This document shows, one piece after another, positions 15,917-25,133 of a stretch of 64,000 nucleotides of DNA. Origin of the DNA: JAFNAG01 sp963824985 (GTDB lineage: Bacteria > Acidobacteriota > UBA6911); assembly GCA_963824985.1 (NCBI GenBank), contig CAWGRQ010000043.1, positions 179,785-243,784 on the forward strand. Direction: 5' to 3'. Each line of letters begins with the position of its first letter. The first letter of the stretch is position 1. Made by a program: the position numbers and the translations under genes. The notes under the pieces are model-generated. The model searched no databases. It was not told the DNA's origin and saw only the letters and a list, made by a program, of their open reading frames with translations.

Positions 15917-17233
15917 ATGGAAGTTTGGACTCAAGTGTTGTCCAGCATTGGCAGGCGGGTCAACCCGCAGTGCTTCGATACCTGGTTTCGCCCGATCGTT
16001 TTCGACCATCGCGACAGCCAGTCGCTGCACCTGACCGTCCCCACGGAAAATTTCAGGAAGTGCCTGCTGGAAAACTACTCGGACCTGCTCCGGGAAGCAA
16101 TCACGGAGGCGGCCCACGCCCCGCTCCAGGTAAAGGTCATCGTGGCCCCATCCGCCTCGAACGAGACGCCGGCCGGCATCCCATCTCTGTCCGACAATAA
16201 CGGTCATCCCGCGCTGCTCAATCCCAAATACACCTTTGATTCGTTCGTCGTCGGGTCCAGCAACCAATTTGCGAATGCGGCAGCCCTGGCGGTGGCCGAA
16301 CAGCCATCCAAGGCTTACAATCCCCTATATATTTACGGGGGCGTAGGTCTCGGCAAGACTCACCTGATGCACGCGATCGGGCACTACATCACGAGCAAGA
16401 GCCCAAAACTGCGCCTTACATACATGTCTTCGGAGCGGTTCATGAACGAGTTGGTCAACTCAATCCGTTACGACCGCACGATTCAATTCCGGGACAAGTA
16501 TCGCAACATCGATATTCTTCTCATGGACGATATTCAGTTCCTTGCCGGCAAGGAGCGTACTCAGGAAGAGTTTTTCCACACATTCAATGCTCTCTACGAT
16601 GCTCAAAAGCAGATCGTAATAACCAGCGATTGTCCCCCACGCGAAATTCCGACAATCGAAGAGCGGTTGCACTCCCGCTTCGAATGGGGCCTGATCGCGG
16701 ACATTCAGCCTCCTGACCTCGAGACCAAGATCGCCATCCTCAGAAAGAAGGCGGAACTGAATCTCGTGTCGCTGCCGGATTCGGTCGCCGTCTATGTAGC
16801 GAGCAGCATCCGCTCCAATATTCGGGAACTCGAAGGGGCTCTGATCCGGCTCACCGCCCGGGCTTCCCTCGACGGCATGGATTCATCGGAAATCGACATC
16901 GGGTATGCACGGGAGGTCCTCAAGGACCTGGTCACGGATGACCGCCGATCCATTACCTCTGAGATGGTGATTCGTGCCGTCGCCGGCTACTTTGGCCTGA
17001 AGCCCACGCAGCTCAAATCGAAGAGCAACACACGTCGTATTGCTCAGCCTCGCCAGATCGCCATGTACATCTGCAAAGAGGTTACAGGTCTTTCTCTGCC
17101 GGCAATCGGCAAAGATTTCGGGGGCAAACATCACACAACCGTTCTTCACTCCATCCGCAAGATACAGGAAATGAAGAAGAAAGACTCGGAAATTGCCGCT
17201 TCCGTCAACAAAGTCATGCAATCCTTCCGTTGA
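15917..17233 (+). CDS. dnaA: Chromosomal replication initiator protein DnaA
   Basis: 438 residues. Domain I (about 1-75, W-T-Q-V-L, C-F-D-T-W-F-R-P), a short linker, then the AAA+ domain with Walker A GGVGLGKTH (141-149), Walker B ILLMDDIQFL (200-209) and sensor motifs, and the C-terminal DNA-binding domain with the DnaA signature around residues 380-415 (GLSLPAIGKDFGGKHHTTVLH). It binds DnaA boxes and opens oriC. Boxes lie on both sides of the gene. It is followed by an inverted repeat and then dnaN. Confidence 0.98.
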   Translation: MEVWTQVLSSIGRRVNPQCFDTWFRPIVFDHRDSQSLHLTVPTENFRKCLLENYSDLLREAITEAAHAPLQVKVIVAPSASNETPAGIPSLSDNNGHPALLNPKYTFDSFVVGSSNQFANAAALAVAEQPSKAYNPLYIYGGVGLGKTHLMHAIGHYITSKSPKLRLTYMSSERFMNELVNSIRYDRTIQFRDKYRNIDILLMDDIQFLAGKERTQEEFFHTFNALYDAQKQIVITSDCPPREIPTIEERLHSRFEWGLIADIQPPDLETKIAILRKKAELNLVSLPDSVAVYVASSIRSNIRELEGALIRLTARASLDGMDSSEIDIGYAREVLKDLVTDDRRSITSEMVIRAVAGYFGLKPTQLKSKSNTRRIAQPRQIAMYICKEVTGLSLPAIGKDFGGKHHTTVLHSIRKIQEMKKKDSEIAASVNKVMQSFR

Positions 17234-17247
17234 AAAGAAAACATAAA

Positions 17248-17330
17248 AAAAAGGGGGGGGACATTCCGAATTAACTTGAATCTCCAAACCACAGTACTGT
17301 TTGGATGGAAATTCGGAATGTCCCCTTTTT
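17248..17330. repeat. Long inverted repeat after dnaA (possible terminator or REP-like element)
   Basis: Arms GGGGACATTCCGAATT (17257-17272) and AATTCGGAATGTCCCC (17310-17325) are perfect inverses. A poly-A/poly-G run leads into the left arm and CTTTTT follows the right. An inner stem CCAAAC/GTTTGG (17284-17289, 17299-17304) lies between. It begins 15 bp after the dnaA stop and could act as a bidirectional terminator. The GGGGACA ends resemble those of the separate repeat at 29773-29863. Confidence 0.75.
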
Positions 17331-17640
17331 CGCACAGGGGGTTCCATGGTAAGTGATTGGATCCGGCCGCGTTTCCCCTTTTATGCACAAACCTGCCGTT
17401 GGATTTTCTGTGGATGGTCCCCGGCCTCGATTTTTTTCACAAGATTCGCCCTTTTTCCTCTCTCCCATGTCTTTTTATCCTTTCTCCATATGGCTCCGGA
17501 GGCTGGCATTAGTCTTCTTATCCACAAATTCACCGGCCCTACTACTGCTTCTAGAATACATATAATTTATTACTACTTGAAAAAGCAGAAGGGCGTCATA
17601 ATGATCCAACTTCGCGGTCGCACTGCTGGGCGGTTTTGTT
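17331..17640. other. Putative oriC, dnaA-dnaN intergenic region
   Basis: This non-coding stretch has a perfect DnaA box TTATCCACA (17518-17526), a weaker reverse box TGTGGATGG (17409-17417), and a very AT-rich segment right after it (about 17555-17585, ATACATATAATTTATT). dnaA-dnaN intergenic origins are common in bacteria. Only one perfect box is seen, fewer than usual, so the origin may be shared with the boxes upstream of dnaA. Confidence 0.6.
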
Positions 17641-17646
17641 TATAAT
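17641..17646 (+). promoter_or_regulatory. Possible -10 box of dnaN
   Basis: A perfect TATAAT lies 40 bp before the dnaN start, with AAGGAG at 17671-17676 as ribosome site. No good -35 box is found at the right distance, so the promoter is tentative. Confidence 0.35.
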
Positions 17647-17685
17647 CGCGTGTTCCGCTGTTATTTCACCAAGGAGCAATGTTCC

Positions 17686-18795
17686 ATGGAATTCACGGTC
17701 AAGAGAAACACGCTGTTGAATGAACTGAACCTCGTCCAGGGTGTCATCGAAAAGAAGAGCACGATTCCAATTCTCTCCAACATTCTGCTGGAGATTTCGA
17801 CTGGGGATCTTGCCATCACGGCCACAGATCTCGATGTCAGCATCTGTTGTGGATGTCCCGCAGATGTGACTGATCCAGGAACGCTGACGGTGTCGGCGAA
17901 GCGGTTGTTCGATATCGTTCGATTGCTCCCCGAGGAAGCCGAAATCCGGTTCAGGTTGCTGGAAAACGACTGGGTGAAAGTGACTGCGGGCAAGGCAGAA
18001 TACAAGGTGGTGGGATTGCCCCGGGAGAACTTCCCTACCATTCCGCAGGCGCCTGCAGGAGGAGTATCGATTCCGGGGGCGGACCTCAAGGGAATGATTC
18101 AAAGGACCATGTTTGCCATCACCCAGGAGGAATCACGCTATTCTCTGAACGGGGCGCTCCTGATACTTACACCGCAGGAGATGCGCATGGTGGCGACCGA
18201 CGGGCACCGGTTGGCATTGGTGACCAAGGAGATGGAAATAGGGGGACTGGATAACGAAATCCGGGCCCTGATTCCGCGCAAAACACTGGTGGAGATGCTC
18301 AGGCTGATTGGAGACCAGGAGATGATCATCGAATTCGGGCGCGACGATAATCACATTTTTTTCGCTGCCGGAGGCAAGAGGCTCATCTCCAGAGTGCTCG
18401 CCGGCCAGTTCCCGAATTATGAAATGGTGGTTCCAAGGGACAATGACAAGATGGTCGTGGCTCCGAGCCGGGCGCTGATGGAAGGAATCCGCAGGGCTGC
18501 GGTCATGTCGGATGAAAAATTGAGAGCAGTCAAGCTGTCCTTCAGCAAGGGAACGGCCGAGATTACGGCCAGCAGCGCGGATGCAGGCGAGGCCCGGGAT
18601 GTGGTCGAGGTGGATTTCGACGGTGCCGACGTGAGCATCGGATTCAACCCTCAATATCTCATCGATTTTTTAAATGTCTGCGGGTCGGAGTCCATCAGCA
18701 TTATGGTCAAGGATTCTGAAACTCAGGGAATGCTGAGTCCGGTCGGATCTCAGGGTCTTGACTACCGATACGTCGTCATGCCGATGAAGTTTTAG
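17686..18795 (+). CDS. dnaN: DNA polymerase III beta subunit (sliding clamp)
   Basis: 369 residues from ATG 17686, chosen because AAGGAG lies 10 bp upstream; an in-frame start at 17650 would add 12 unconserved residues. Three beta-clamp domains are visible, with P-I-L-S-N-I-L-L-E, S-R-Y-S-L-N-G-A-L-L, A-T-D-G-H-R-L-A and the C-terminal Y-V-V-M-P-M. The clamp encircles DNA and tethers polymerase III. recF starts 2 bp after the stop, so the two are likely co-transcribed. Confidence 0.97.
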   Translation: MEFTVKRNTLLNELNLVQGVIEKKSTIPILSNILLEISTGDLAITATDLDVSICCGCPADVTDPGTLTVSAKRLFDIVRLLPEEAEIRFRLLENDWVKVTAGKAEYKVVGLPRENFPTIPQAPAGGVSIPGADLKGMIQRTMFAITQEESRYSLNGALLILTPQEMRMVATDGHRLALVTKEMEIGGLDNEIRALIPRKTLVEMLRLIGDQEMIIEFGRDDNHIFFAAGGKRLISRVLAGQFPNYEMVVPRDNDKMVVAPSRALMEGIRRAAVMSDEKLRAVKLSFSKGTAEITASSADAGEARDVVEVDFDGADVSIGFNPQYLIDFLNVCGSESISIMVKDSETQGMLSPVGSQGLDYRYVVMPMKF

Positions 18796-18797
18796 AT

Positions 18798-19904
18798 GTG
18801 CAGGTACAAAATCTCCGACTCGAGCAGTATCGCAACTTCGTTCTGCAGGAAATAGATTTCTGTCCGGGGACGAACCTGCTTTTCGGATCGAACGGGCAGG
18901 GAAAAACCAACCTCCTGGAAGCCATCTACCTTCTCGGGTATGGCAGGAGCTTCCGCACGGCAACCCCAAAAGACTGTATCCGGCATGAACAGCAGCGCAG
19001 CTCCGTGTCGGGGAAGATCGCACATGGGAGCCGCCGGCTTGAACTCGGAGTGAATCTTTCCCGGGTCGAGGACAAGCAGCTGCTTCTTTTCGGCAAGTCG
19101 GTGGGTCTTGGGGAATTTATCGGCAGCCTTCACGTGATGGCCTTTACCCAGGAACATTTGAAGGTGGTTCGGGGCGGACCGCTGGAAAGACGGGCCTTTC
19201 TGGATCGGGGCATGATCACGGCCTATCCGAGTCACATGAGACGCCTGGCGATCTATGGAAGAACGCTGAAGCAAAGGAACCGCATGCTGAGCGAAGCACT
19301 GGCCGGAGGAGGCCGGGTGGATGAGATACTGCTTGAAAGTTGGGATGAAAAACTGGTCCAGGAAGGGAGCCGGATCGTGGCCGACCGGCAGCGATATGTG
19401 GACGAAATCCAGGAGGAGCTGAGACAATCGCAGTGGAGCCCGGAAACACTTGAAATTCAATACGCATCCGCCATTGCGGGAACTAGCCGCGAGTTTGATG
19501 ACATTGAAACGGAATTCGGCCGGCGGCTTCGACAGAGGAAGCCTGTTGATGAGCGCAGGGGCTATACCTCGATCGGGCCGCATCGCGACGATCTGAATCT
19601 GATGCTGGCCGGAAAAGCACTGGGAGAATTCGGGTCCGCGGGACAACAGCGGAGCTGCCTTCTGTCCCTCTACTTTGCCCAAATGGAGATTCATCGTAAA
19701 GCCTGCGGATTTTATCCGGTGTTTCTCATGGACGACGTGGAAGCCGAACTGGACGACCGGAGACTTCAGGCGTTCCTGCAACATCTGGCTTGTAGAACCC
19801 AGACTTTCCTGACCACGGCCAAAGAACACGCTCTGCCTCCGCTTGGGGAAGATACCAGGAAATACTTGGTGCAGGCCGGCACCGTTCACCCCGTGACCGC
19901 CTGA
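18798..19904 (+). CDS. recF: DNA replication and repair protein RecF
   Basis: 368 residues from a GTG at 18798, 2 bp behind dnaN. SMC-like ATPase: Walker A GSNGQGKTN (30-38), signature GSAGQQRSCLLSLYFAQ and Walker B PVFLMDDVEAELD near the C-terminus. RecF loads RecA at gapped DNA together with RecO and RecR. Normal length. The C-terminal QTFLTT motif (D-loop) is present. Gene order dnaA-dnaN-recF-gyrB-gyrA is the ancestral one. Confidence 0.96.
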   Translation: MQVQNLRLEQYRNFVLQEIDFCPGTNLLFGSNGQGKTNLLEAIYLLGYGRSFRTATPKDCIRHEQQRSSVSGKIAHGSRRLELGVNLSRVEDKQLLLFGKSVGLGEFIGSLHVMAFTQEHLKVVRGGPLERRAFLDRGMITAYPSHMRRLAIYGRTLKQRNRMLSEALAGGGRVDEILLESWDEKLVQEGSRIVADRQRYVDEIQEELRQSQWSPETLEIQYASAIAGTSREFDDIETEFGRRLRQRKPVDERRGYTSIGPHRDDLNLMLAGKALGEFGSAGQQRSCLLSLYFAQMEIHRKACGFYPVFLMDDVEAELDDRRLQAFLQHLACRTQTFLTTAKEHALPPLGEDTRKYLVQAGTVHPVTA

Positions 19905-20082
19905 TCACCAGCGCCCCTCCGGCTCTCCAGACGGGGAAATACCACCCATTCGGGGAGTTTTTGCGGGGGCCCAGGGCAGGATTCGGCGGACTTCCCGCCC
20001 TGCGCATACAACCCCTTTTTTATTAATGTGTTACAAACCGATCCGGCACCGGTTTTCACTGCTTTTATTGCCCGGTTCGTGG

Positions 20083-20088
20083 TATAAT
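20083..20088 (+). promoter_or_regulatory. -10 box of gyrB
   Basis: A perfect TATAAT lies 61 bp before the first gyrB ATG. The region 17 bp upstream (TGCTTT) is a poor -35, so only the -10 is sure. The 19905-20148 gap holds nothing else recognised. Confidence 0.45.
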
Positions 20089-20148
20089 TTGGAGTTTGAT
20101 TGAGAGCAAATAAGTCATTCTAAACAATAAGGTTTTAACCCGCTTCCG

Positions 20149-22659
20149 ATGACATTGGAGGAAGAGAGCTTGAGCATGCAGGACATGGAAGAAAACCAAC
20201 CTCCTGTCGACGATTCGGAGTCGAGGAAACCAAACGCCGAAACGACGGCGGAGGAATCCTACGGCGCGGATAAGATCAAGGTTCTGGAGGGTATCGATGC
20301 CGTGCGCAAGCGGCCGGCCATGTACATCGGATCGACCTCGGTGGAAGGTCTGCACCATCTGGTCTATGAGGTTGTCGACAATTCAGTCGATGAAGCTCTC
20401 AACGGATTTTGCTCGAGGATCGAGGTTACGGTTCACATCGATAACAGCATCACGGTTGTGGACAACGGGCGCGGTATTCCGACCGATTACCACGAACAGG
20501 CGCAGAAATCGGCCGCGGAAGTGGTCATGACGATGCTTCACGCCGGCGGCAAGTTCGACAACGACTCATATAAGGTCTCCGGCGGACTGCATGGGGTCGG
20601 AGTTTCGGTGGTTAATGCGTTGAGTCGGCGCCTCGACCTTGAGATCTGGCGGGGCGGCAAGGTCTTCGAGCAGAGCTACGAACTTGGACGGCCGGTCACA
20701 GAATTTAAGGAGACCGGAACCACGAAGCGGCGCGGCACCAAGATCACATTCATCCCGGACGCATCCATCTTCGAGAGCCTCGAGTTCAACTACGACACCA
20801 TCGCCGGTCGCTTGCGCGAACTGTCGTTTCTCAACCGCGGCCTGGAAATAGTTCTGGAGGACTTGCGCTCCGACCGGCGCGTGGAGTTCAAGTATGAGGG
20901 GGGCATCGTATCGTTCGTCGAGCATTTGAACACCAACAAGAATGTCCTGCACCCGAACCCGATCTACTTTGAGACGAAAAAAGAGGATGTAATCGTCGAG
21001 CTGGCCATGCAATACAACGATGGTTACAGCGAAACCGTGTTCTCATTCGCCAACAACATTAACACGCATGAAGGCGGTACTCATCTGAGCGGCTTCAAAT
21101 CGGCGCTCACGCGCACGTTGAACTCATATGCACAGGCCCACGATCTCCTCAAAGATCTGAAAGAGAACCCTACGGGGGACGACGTGCGCGAGGGGTTGGT
21201 CGCCGTGATGAGCGTGAAGCTGCGCAACCCGCAGTTCGAGGGGCAAACCAAGACCAAGCTGGGCAACAGCGAGATCAAGGGGATTGTGGAGACCGCGGTC
21301 AACGAAAACCTGGGGGCTTTTTTCGAGGAAAACCCGCAGTGGTCGCGCAAAATTCTTATGAAAGCCGTTGAGGCGGCACGGGCACGCGAGGCAGCGCGAA
21401 AAGCTCGGGATCTTACACGCCGCAAGGGGGCTCTCGACAGCGGACTGCTTCCGGGCAAGCTTGCTGATTGTCAGGAGCGGGACCCGAAATTCTGCGAGAT
21501 TTACATTGTCGAAGGAGACAGCGCCGGCGGTTCGGCAAAACAGGGACGGGACCGCAAGTTTCAGGCCATTCTGCCAATCAAGGGGAAGATACTCAATGTG
21601 GAAAAGGCCCGATTCGACAAGATGCTGAGCAATCAGGAAATCACTACCATGATTTCCGCGATCGGAACCGGCATCGGCAAGGAAGATTTCTCCCTGGAAA
21701 AGCTCCGCTATGACCGGATCATCATCATGACGGATGCCGACGTGGACGGCTCTCACATTAGAACGCTGCTGCTGACGTTTTTCTACCGGCAGATGCCGGA
21801 GTTGGTCGAAGGCGGCCACATCTACATCGCCCAGCCTCCACTGTTCTCAATCAAGCACGGCAAGACCATGACCTACCTCCGTACCGAGCAGGCCATGGAA
21901 GATTACCTGATGCAGCGTGCCACTCAGGATGTGGTCGTAACGGTTGAAAAAAGCGGGCACCAGTTCAGCGGCGCGCAGCTGGTCAAACTGTTGAACGGGC
22001 TTCACGAACGGTCATCGATCTACGCCAAACTCAACCGGAGGCTGGAAAACTCAGAGTTGCTGGATCGCCTGCTGCAGTTTGTCGCCGGAGATGGGGCCTT
22101 GCTGCAGAGCGGCTTCACCCTGAAGCAGCTTTTCCAGGAGCGGGAATTGCTCGAGGAGTTGGGCCGGGTCCTGGAGAAGATCGGCTACCAGTTCAGCCTT
22201 CTCCTCGACGAGGAGCATGGGCTGCACTCCCTGGTGCTGCAACGGAACGGCAACGGCGGCAAGCAGTTGGCGATCAACTGGGACGTTCTGTCGTCGGTCG
22301 AATGGCAGCGCCTCTTCCAGCTCTACTCGGAGATGGCGCCGCTGGATAAACCACCGTTCATCATCCAGCAGAATGGCGCTCAAAGCACGGTCGGGTCCCG
22401 CGAGGAGTTGCTGGAACACCTGCTGGCGCTCGGCAAGAAGGAGCTTACGATTCAGCGTTACAAGGGGCTGGGGGAAATGAACCCGGAGCAGCTTTGGAGT
22501 ACGACCATGAATCCGGAATCCCGAACCCTGATGAAGGTATCGATCGATGACGCGGTGCAAACCGACGCCATTTTCACAATCCTCATGGGCGACGCCGTCG
22601 AGCCGAGGCGCCGGTTCATTGAGGAGAACGCCCTCAACGTTCGTAATCTGGACATCTGA
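20149..22659 (+). CDS. gyrB: DNA gyrase subunit B
   Basis: 836 residues from ATG 20149; GGAGGAAGAG lies inside its first codons, so a start at 20176 (MQDMEEN) is a fair alternative. GHKL ATPase domain with V-D-N-S-V-D-E-A, D-N-G-R-G-I-P and G-G-L-H-G-V-G-V-S; Toprim domain with E-G-D-S-A-G-G-S-A-K-Q-G-R-D-R and T-D-A-D-V-D-G-S-H-I-R. An extra segment of about 170 residues sits in the C-terminal half (around 590-760), as in long proteobacteria-type GyrB. With GyrA it introduces negative supercoils using ATP. gyrA follows by 8 bp. Confidence 0.97.
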   Translation: MTLEEESLSMQDMEENQPPVDDSESRKPNAETTAEESYGADKIKVLEGIDAVRKRPAMYIGSTSVEGLHHLVYEVVDNSVDEALNGFCSRIEVTVHIDNSITVVDNGRGIPTDYHEQAQKSAAEVVMTMLHAGGKFDNDSYKVSGGLHGVGVSVVNALSRRLDLEIWRGGKVFEQSYELGRPVTEFKETGTTKRRGTKITFIPDASIFESLEFNYDTIAGRLRELSFLNRGLEIVLEDLRSDRRVEFKYEGGIVSFVEHLNTNKNVLHPNPIYFETKKEDVIVELAMQYNDGYSETVFSFANNINTHEGGTHLSGFKSALTRTLNSYAQAHDLLKDLKENPTGDDVREGLVAVMSVKLRNPQFEGQTKTKLGNSEIKGIVETAVNENLGAFFEENPQWSRKILMKAVEAARAREAARKARDLTRRKGALDSGLLPGKLADCQERDPKFCEIYIVEGDSAGGSAKQGRDRKFQAILPIKGKILNVEKARFDKMLSNQEITTMISAIGTGIGKEDFSLEKLRYDRIIIMTDADVDGSHIRTLLLTFFYRQMPELVEGGHIYIAQPPLFSIKHGKTMTYLRTEQAMEDYLMQRATQDVVVTVEKSGHQFSGAQLVKLLNGLHERSSIYAKLNRRLENSELLDRLLQFVAGDGALLQSGFTLKQLFQERELLEELGRVLEKIGYQFSLLLDEEHGLHSLVLQRNGNGGKQLAINWDVLSSVEWQRLFQLYSEMAPLDKPPFIIQQNGAQSTVGSREELLEHLLALGKKELTIQRYKGLGEMNPEQLWSTTMNPESRTLMKVSIDDAVQTDAIFTILMGDAVEPRRRFIEENALNVRNLDI

Positions 22660-22667
22660 TTTCCACT

Positions 22668-25133
22668 ATGAATGCAGCCCACGAACAGATACCGGTAAAT
22701 CTGATTGACGAGATGCGCAAGTCCTACCTGGACTATGCGATGAGCGTGATTATAGGCAGAGCGCTCCCCGATGCCCGAGACGGGCTCAAGCCGGTGCACC
22801 GGCGCGTGCTGTACGCGATGCACGACCTCGGCAACACCTACAACAAGGCCTACAAGAAGTCGGCGCGCGTGGTCGGCGATGTGATCGGAAAATATCATCC
22901 GCACGGGGACAGCGCCGTCTACGACACCATTGTCCGCCTGGCCCAGGAATTTTCAATCCGATACCCGCTCATCGACGGCCAGGGCAACTTCGGATCGGTG
23001 GACGGCGACAATGCGGCCGCCATGCGTTACACCGAGATCCGCATGGCGCGCCTGACCGACGAGTTGCTTGCCGACATTGAAAAGCAGACGGTGGATTTGG
23101 GCCCGAATTACGACGGGTCCCTCTCCGAGCCTCTGGTGCTCCCCGCCAAATTCCCCAACCTGCTGGTCAACGGATCTTCCGGCATCGCCGTCGGGATGGC
23201 AACCAACATTCCACCCCACAACCTGAACGAGATCATCAATGCCGTTATCCTCCTGATCGAAAATCCTCAGGCGACCCTGGATGAGCTGATGGCCCTGGTG
23301 CCGGGGCCGGATTTTCCTACCGCCGGATTTATTTACGGGCGGTCCGGGATCCGGTCGGCCTACCAGAGCGGGCGGGGCATCATCATCATGAGAGCCCGTG
23401 CCGCCATCGAACGGCTGGGACGAGAGCGAGAGGCCATCGTGGTCACGGAAATACCCTTCCAGACCAACAAGGCCAGGCTAATCGAACGGATCGCTGAGTT
23501 GGTTCGGGACAAGAAATTGGAAGGCGTTTCGGATCTCCGCGATGAATCCGACCGGGAAGGAATGCGAATTGTCATCGAGATCAAAAAAGATCAGCCGGCG
23601 CAGGTAGTGCTGAACAACCTCTACAAGATGACGCCGATGCAGTCCAGCTTCGGCATTATTTTGCTGGCGATCCTCAACAACCAGCCTCGCATCCTGTCGC
23701 TGGCGGAAGCCCTGACCTGCTTTGTCGATCATCGCAAAGAGGTGGTCCGGCGCCGCACCATATTCGACCTGGGGAAAGCTGAAGCGCGCCTCCATATCCT
23801 GGATGGCCTGCGACGCGCCCTCGACATGCTCGATGCCATTATTACCCTGATACGCTCGTCAAAGGAACCCGCGATCGCCAAACAGGGCCTGATCACCCAA
23901 ATGCAGTTCAGCGAACTTCAGGCCCAGGCGATTCTCGACATGCGCCTGCAGCGGCTCACCGGTCTGGAGCGGGAGAAAATCTTCGCCGAATACGAAGAAA
24001 TGCTGAAGCTCATCGCCCGCCTGAAGGAGATCCTGGCCAGCGATCAGGTGCTCAAAGGCGTGATCATCGAAGAGCTGAGGGAGGTGCAGAAAACATACGG
24101 AGACGAACGCCGCACGGAAATCGTCGATGAAGAGGTGGAGATCACCCTGGAAGACCTGATCGCCGTGGAAGATGTAGTCATCACGGTCACGCACTCGGGT
24201 TACCTCAAGCGCACCAACGCATCGCTCTATCATTCCCAGGGACGGGGAGGGAAAGGCCGCATCGGCATGACTACGCGCGAAGAAGACTTCATCGATCATG
24301 TCTTCGTCGCCTCGACGCACAGCTACCTGCTCATTTTCACCAACCAGGGGCGCTGCTACTGGCTCAAGGTGTACGAAATCCCCGATGTCGGGACGGCCGG
24401 CAAGGGGAAAGCGATCGTCAACCTCGTCAACATGTCAAAGGAGGAGAAGATCGCGGATATCATTTCCGTCAAGGATTTTGAGGTGGACCGCTATGTCGTG
24501 ATGGCCACCCGCAACGGCATCATCAAAAAAACGTCCTTACGAGAGTATTCAAATCCCCGTAGTTCGGGAATCATCGCGATCACCGTCCCTGAAGATGACG
24601 AGTTGATCGGGTGCCAATTGACGGACGGCGAGTACGATATCCTGCTGGCAACAAGGAAAGGCAAGGCGATCCGTTTTTCGGAAAAGGATGTCCGGGAAAT
24701 GGGACGGACCGCGCGTGGGGTGATCGGCATCCGACTGACAAAAGGGGACATGGTGGTCACAATGTCGGCGCTGACCGGGGACGGGCAATTCCTGACCGTG
24801 ACCGAGAATGGGTTCGGCAAGAGGACGGCCGTGGATGAGTATCCGCGACAGGGCCGGGGCGGATCGGGTGTCATCAACATTCGTACGGGCGAAAGAAACG
24901 GCGACGTGGTCAATACCTGCCACGTGCGCGAGGATTCCTGTGTCATGCTGATTACGGCGCAAGGGAAACTGATCAAGCTTTATGTGGAACATATCCGGAG
25001 CACCCAGAATCGCGCGGCCCTCGGGGTCAAGTGCATCGATCTCGAAGAGGGGGATTTCGTGGCCAGCGTCACCGTCGTGGCCGGCGAGGAAGGCGGGAGG
25101 GAGGATCCCGGGAATGGCAGTGAAACGTCCTGA
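22668..25133 (+). CDS. gyrA: DNA gyrase subunit A
   Basis: 821 residues. The catalytic Tyr121 lies in AAAMRYTEIRMA. The quinolone region reads GKYHPHGDSAVYDTIVR with Ser82 and Asp86 (E. coli Ser83 and Asp87), the sensitive form. The C-terminal DNA-wrapping beta-pinwheel begins near residue 500 and carries the GyrA box QGRGGKG, which marks it as gyrase and not topoisomerase IV. Its last 20 bp overlap the start of the following lipoprotein gene. Confidence 0.97.
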   Translation: MNAAHEQIPVNLIDEMRKSYLDYAMSVIIGRALPDARDGLKPVHRRVLYAMHDLGNTYNKAYKKSARVVGDVIGKYHPHGDSAVYDTIVRLAQEFSIRYPLIDGQGNFGSVDGDNAAAMRYTEIRMARLTDELLADIEKQTVDLGPNYDGSLSEPLVLPAKFPNLLVNGSSGIAVGMATNIPPHNLNEIINAVILLIENPQATLDELMALVPGPDFPTAGFIYGRSGIRSAYQSGRGIIIMRARAAIERLGREREAIVVTEIPFQTNKARLIERIAELVRDKKLEGVSDLRDESDREGMRIVIEIKKDQPAQVVLNNLYKMTPMQSSFGIILLAILNNQPRILSLAEALTCFVDHRKEVVRRRTIFDLGKAEARLHILDGLRRALDMLDAIITLIRSSKEPAIAKQGLITQMQFSELQAQAILDMRLQRLTGLEREKIFAEYEEMLKLIARLKEILASDQVLKGVIIEELREVQKTYGDERRTEIVDEEVEITLEDLIAVEDVVITVTHSGYLKRTNASLYHSQGRGGKGRIGMTTREEDFIDHVFVASTHSYLLIFTNQGRCYWLKVYEIPDVGTAGKGKAIVNLVNMSKEEKIADIISVKDFEVDRYVVMATRNGIIKKTSLREYSNPRSSGIIAITVPEDDELIGCQLTDGEYDILLATRKGKAIRFSEKDVREMGRTARGVIGIRLTKGDMVVTMSALTGDGQFLTVTENGFGKRTAVDEYPRQGRGGSGVINIRTGERNGDVVNTCHVREDSCVMLITAQGKLIKLYVEHIRSTQNRAALGVKCIDLEEGDFVASVTVVAGEEGGREDPGNGSETS

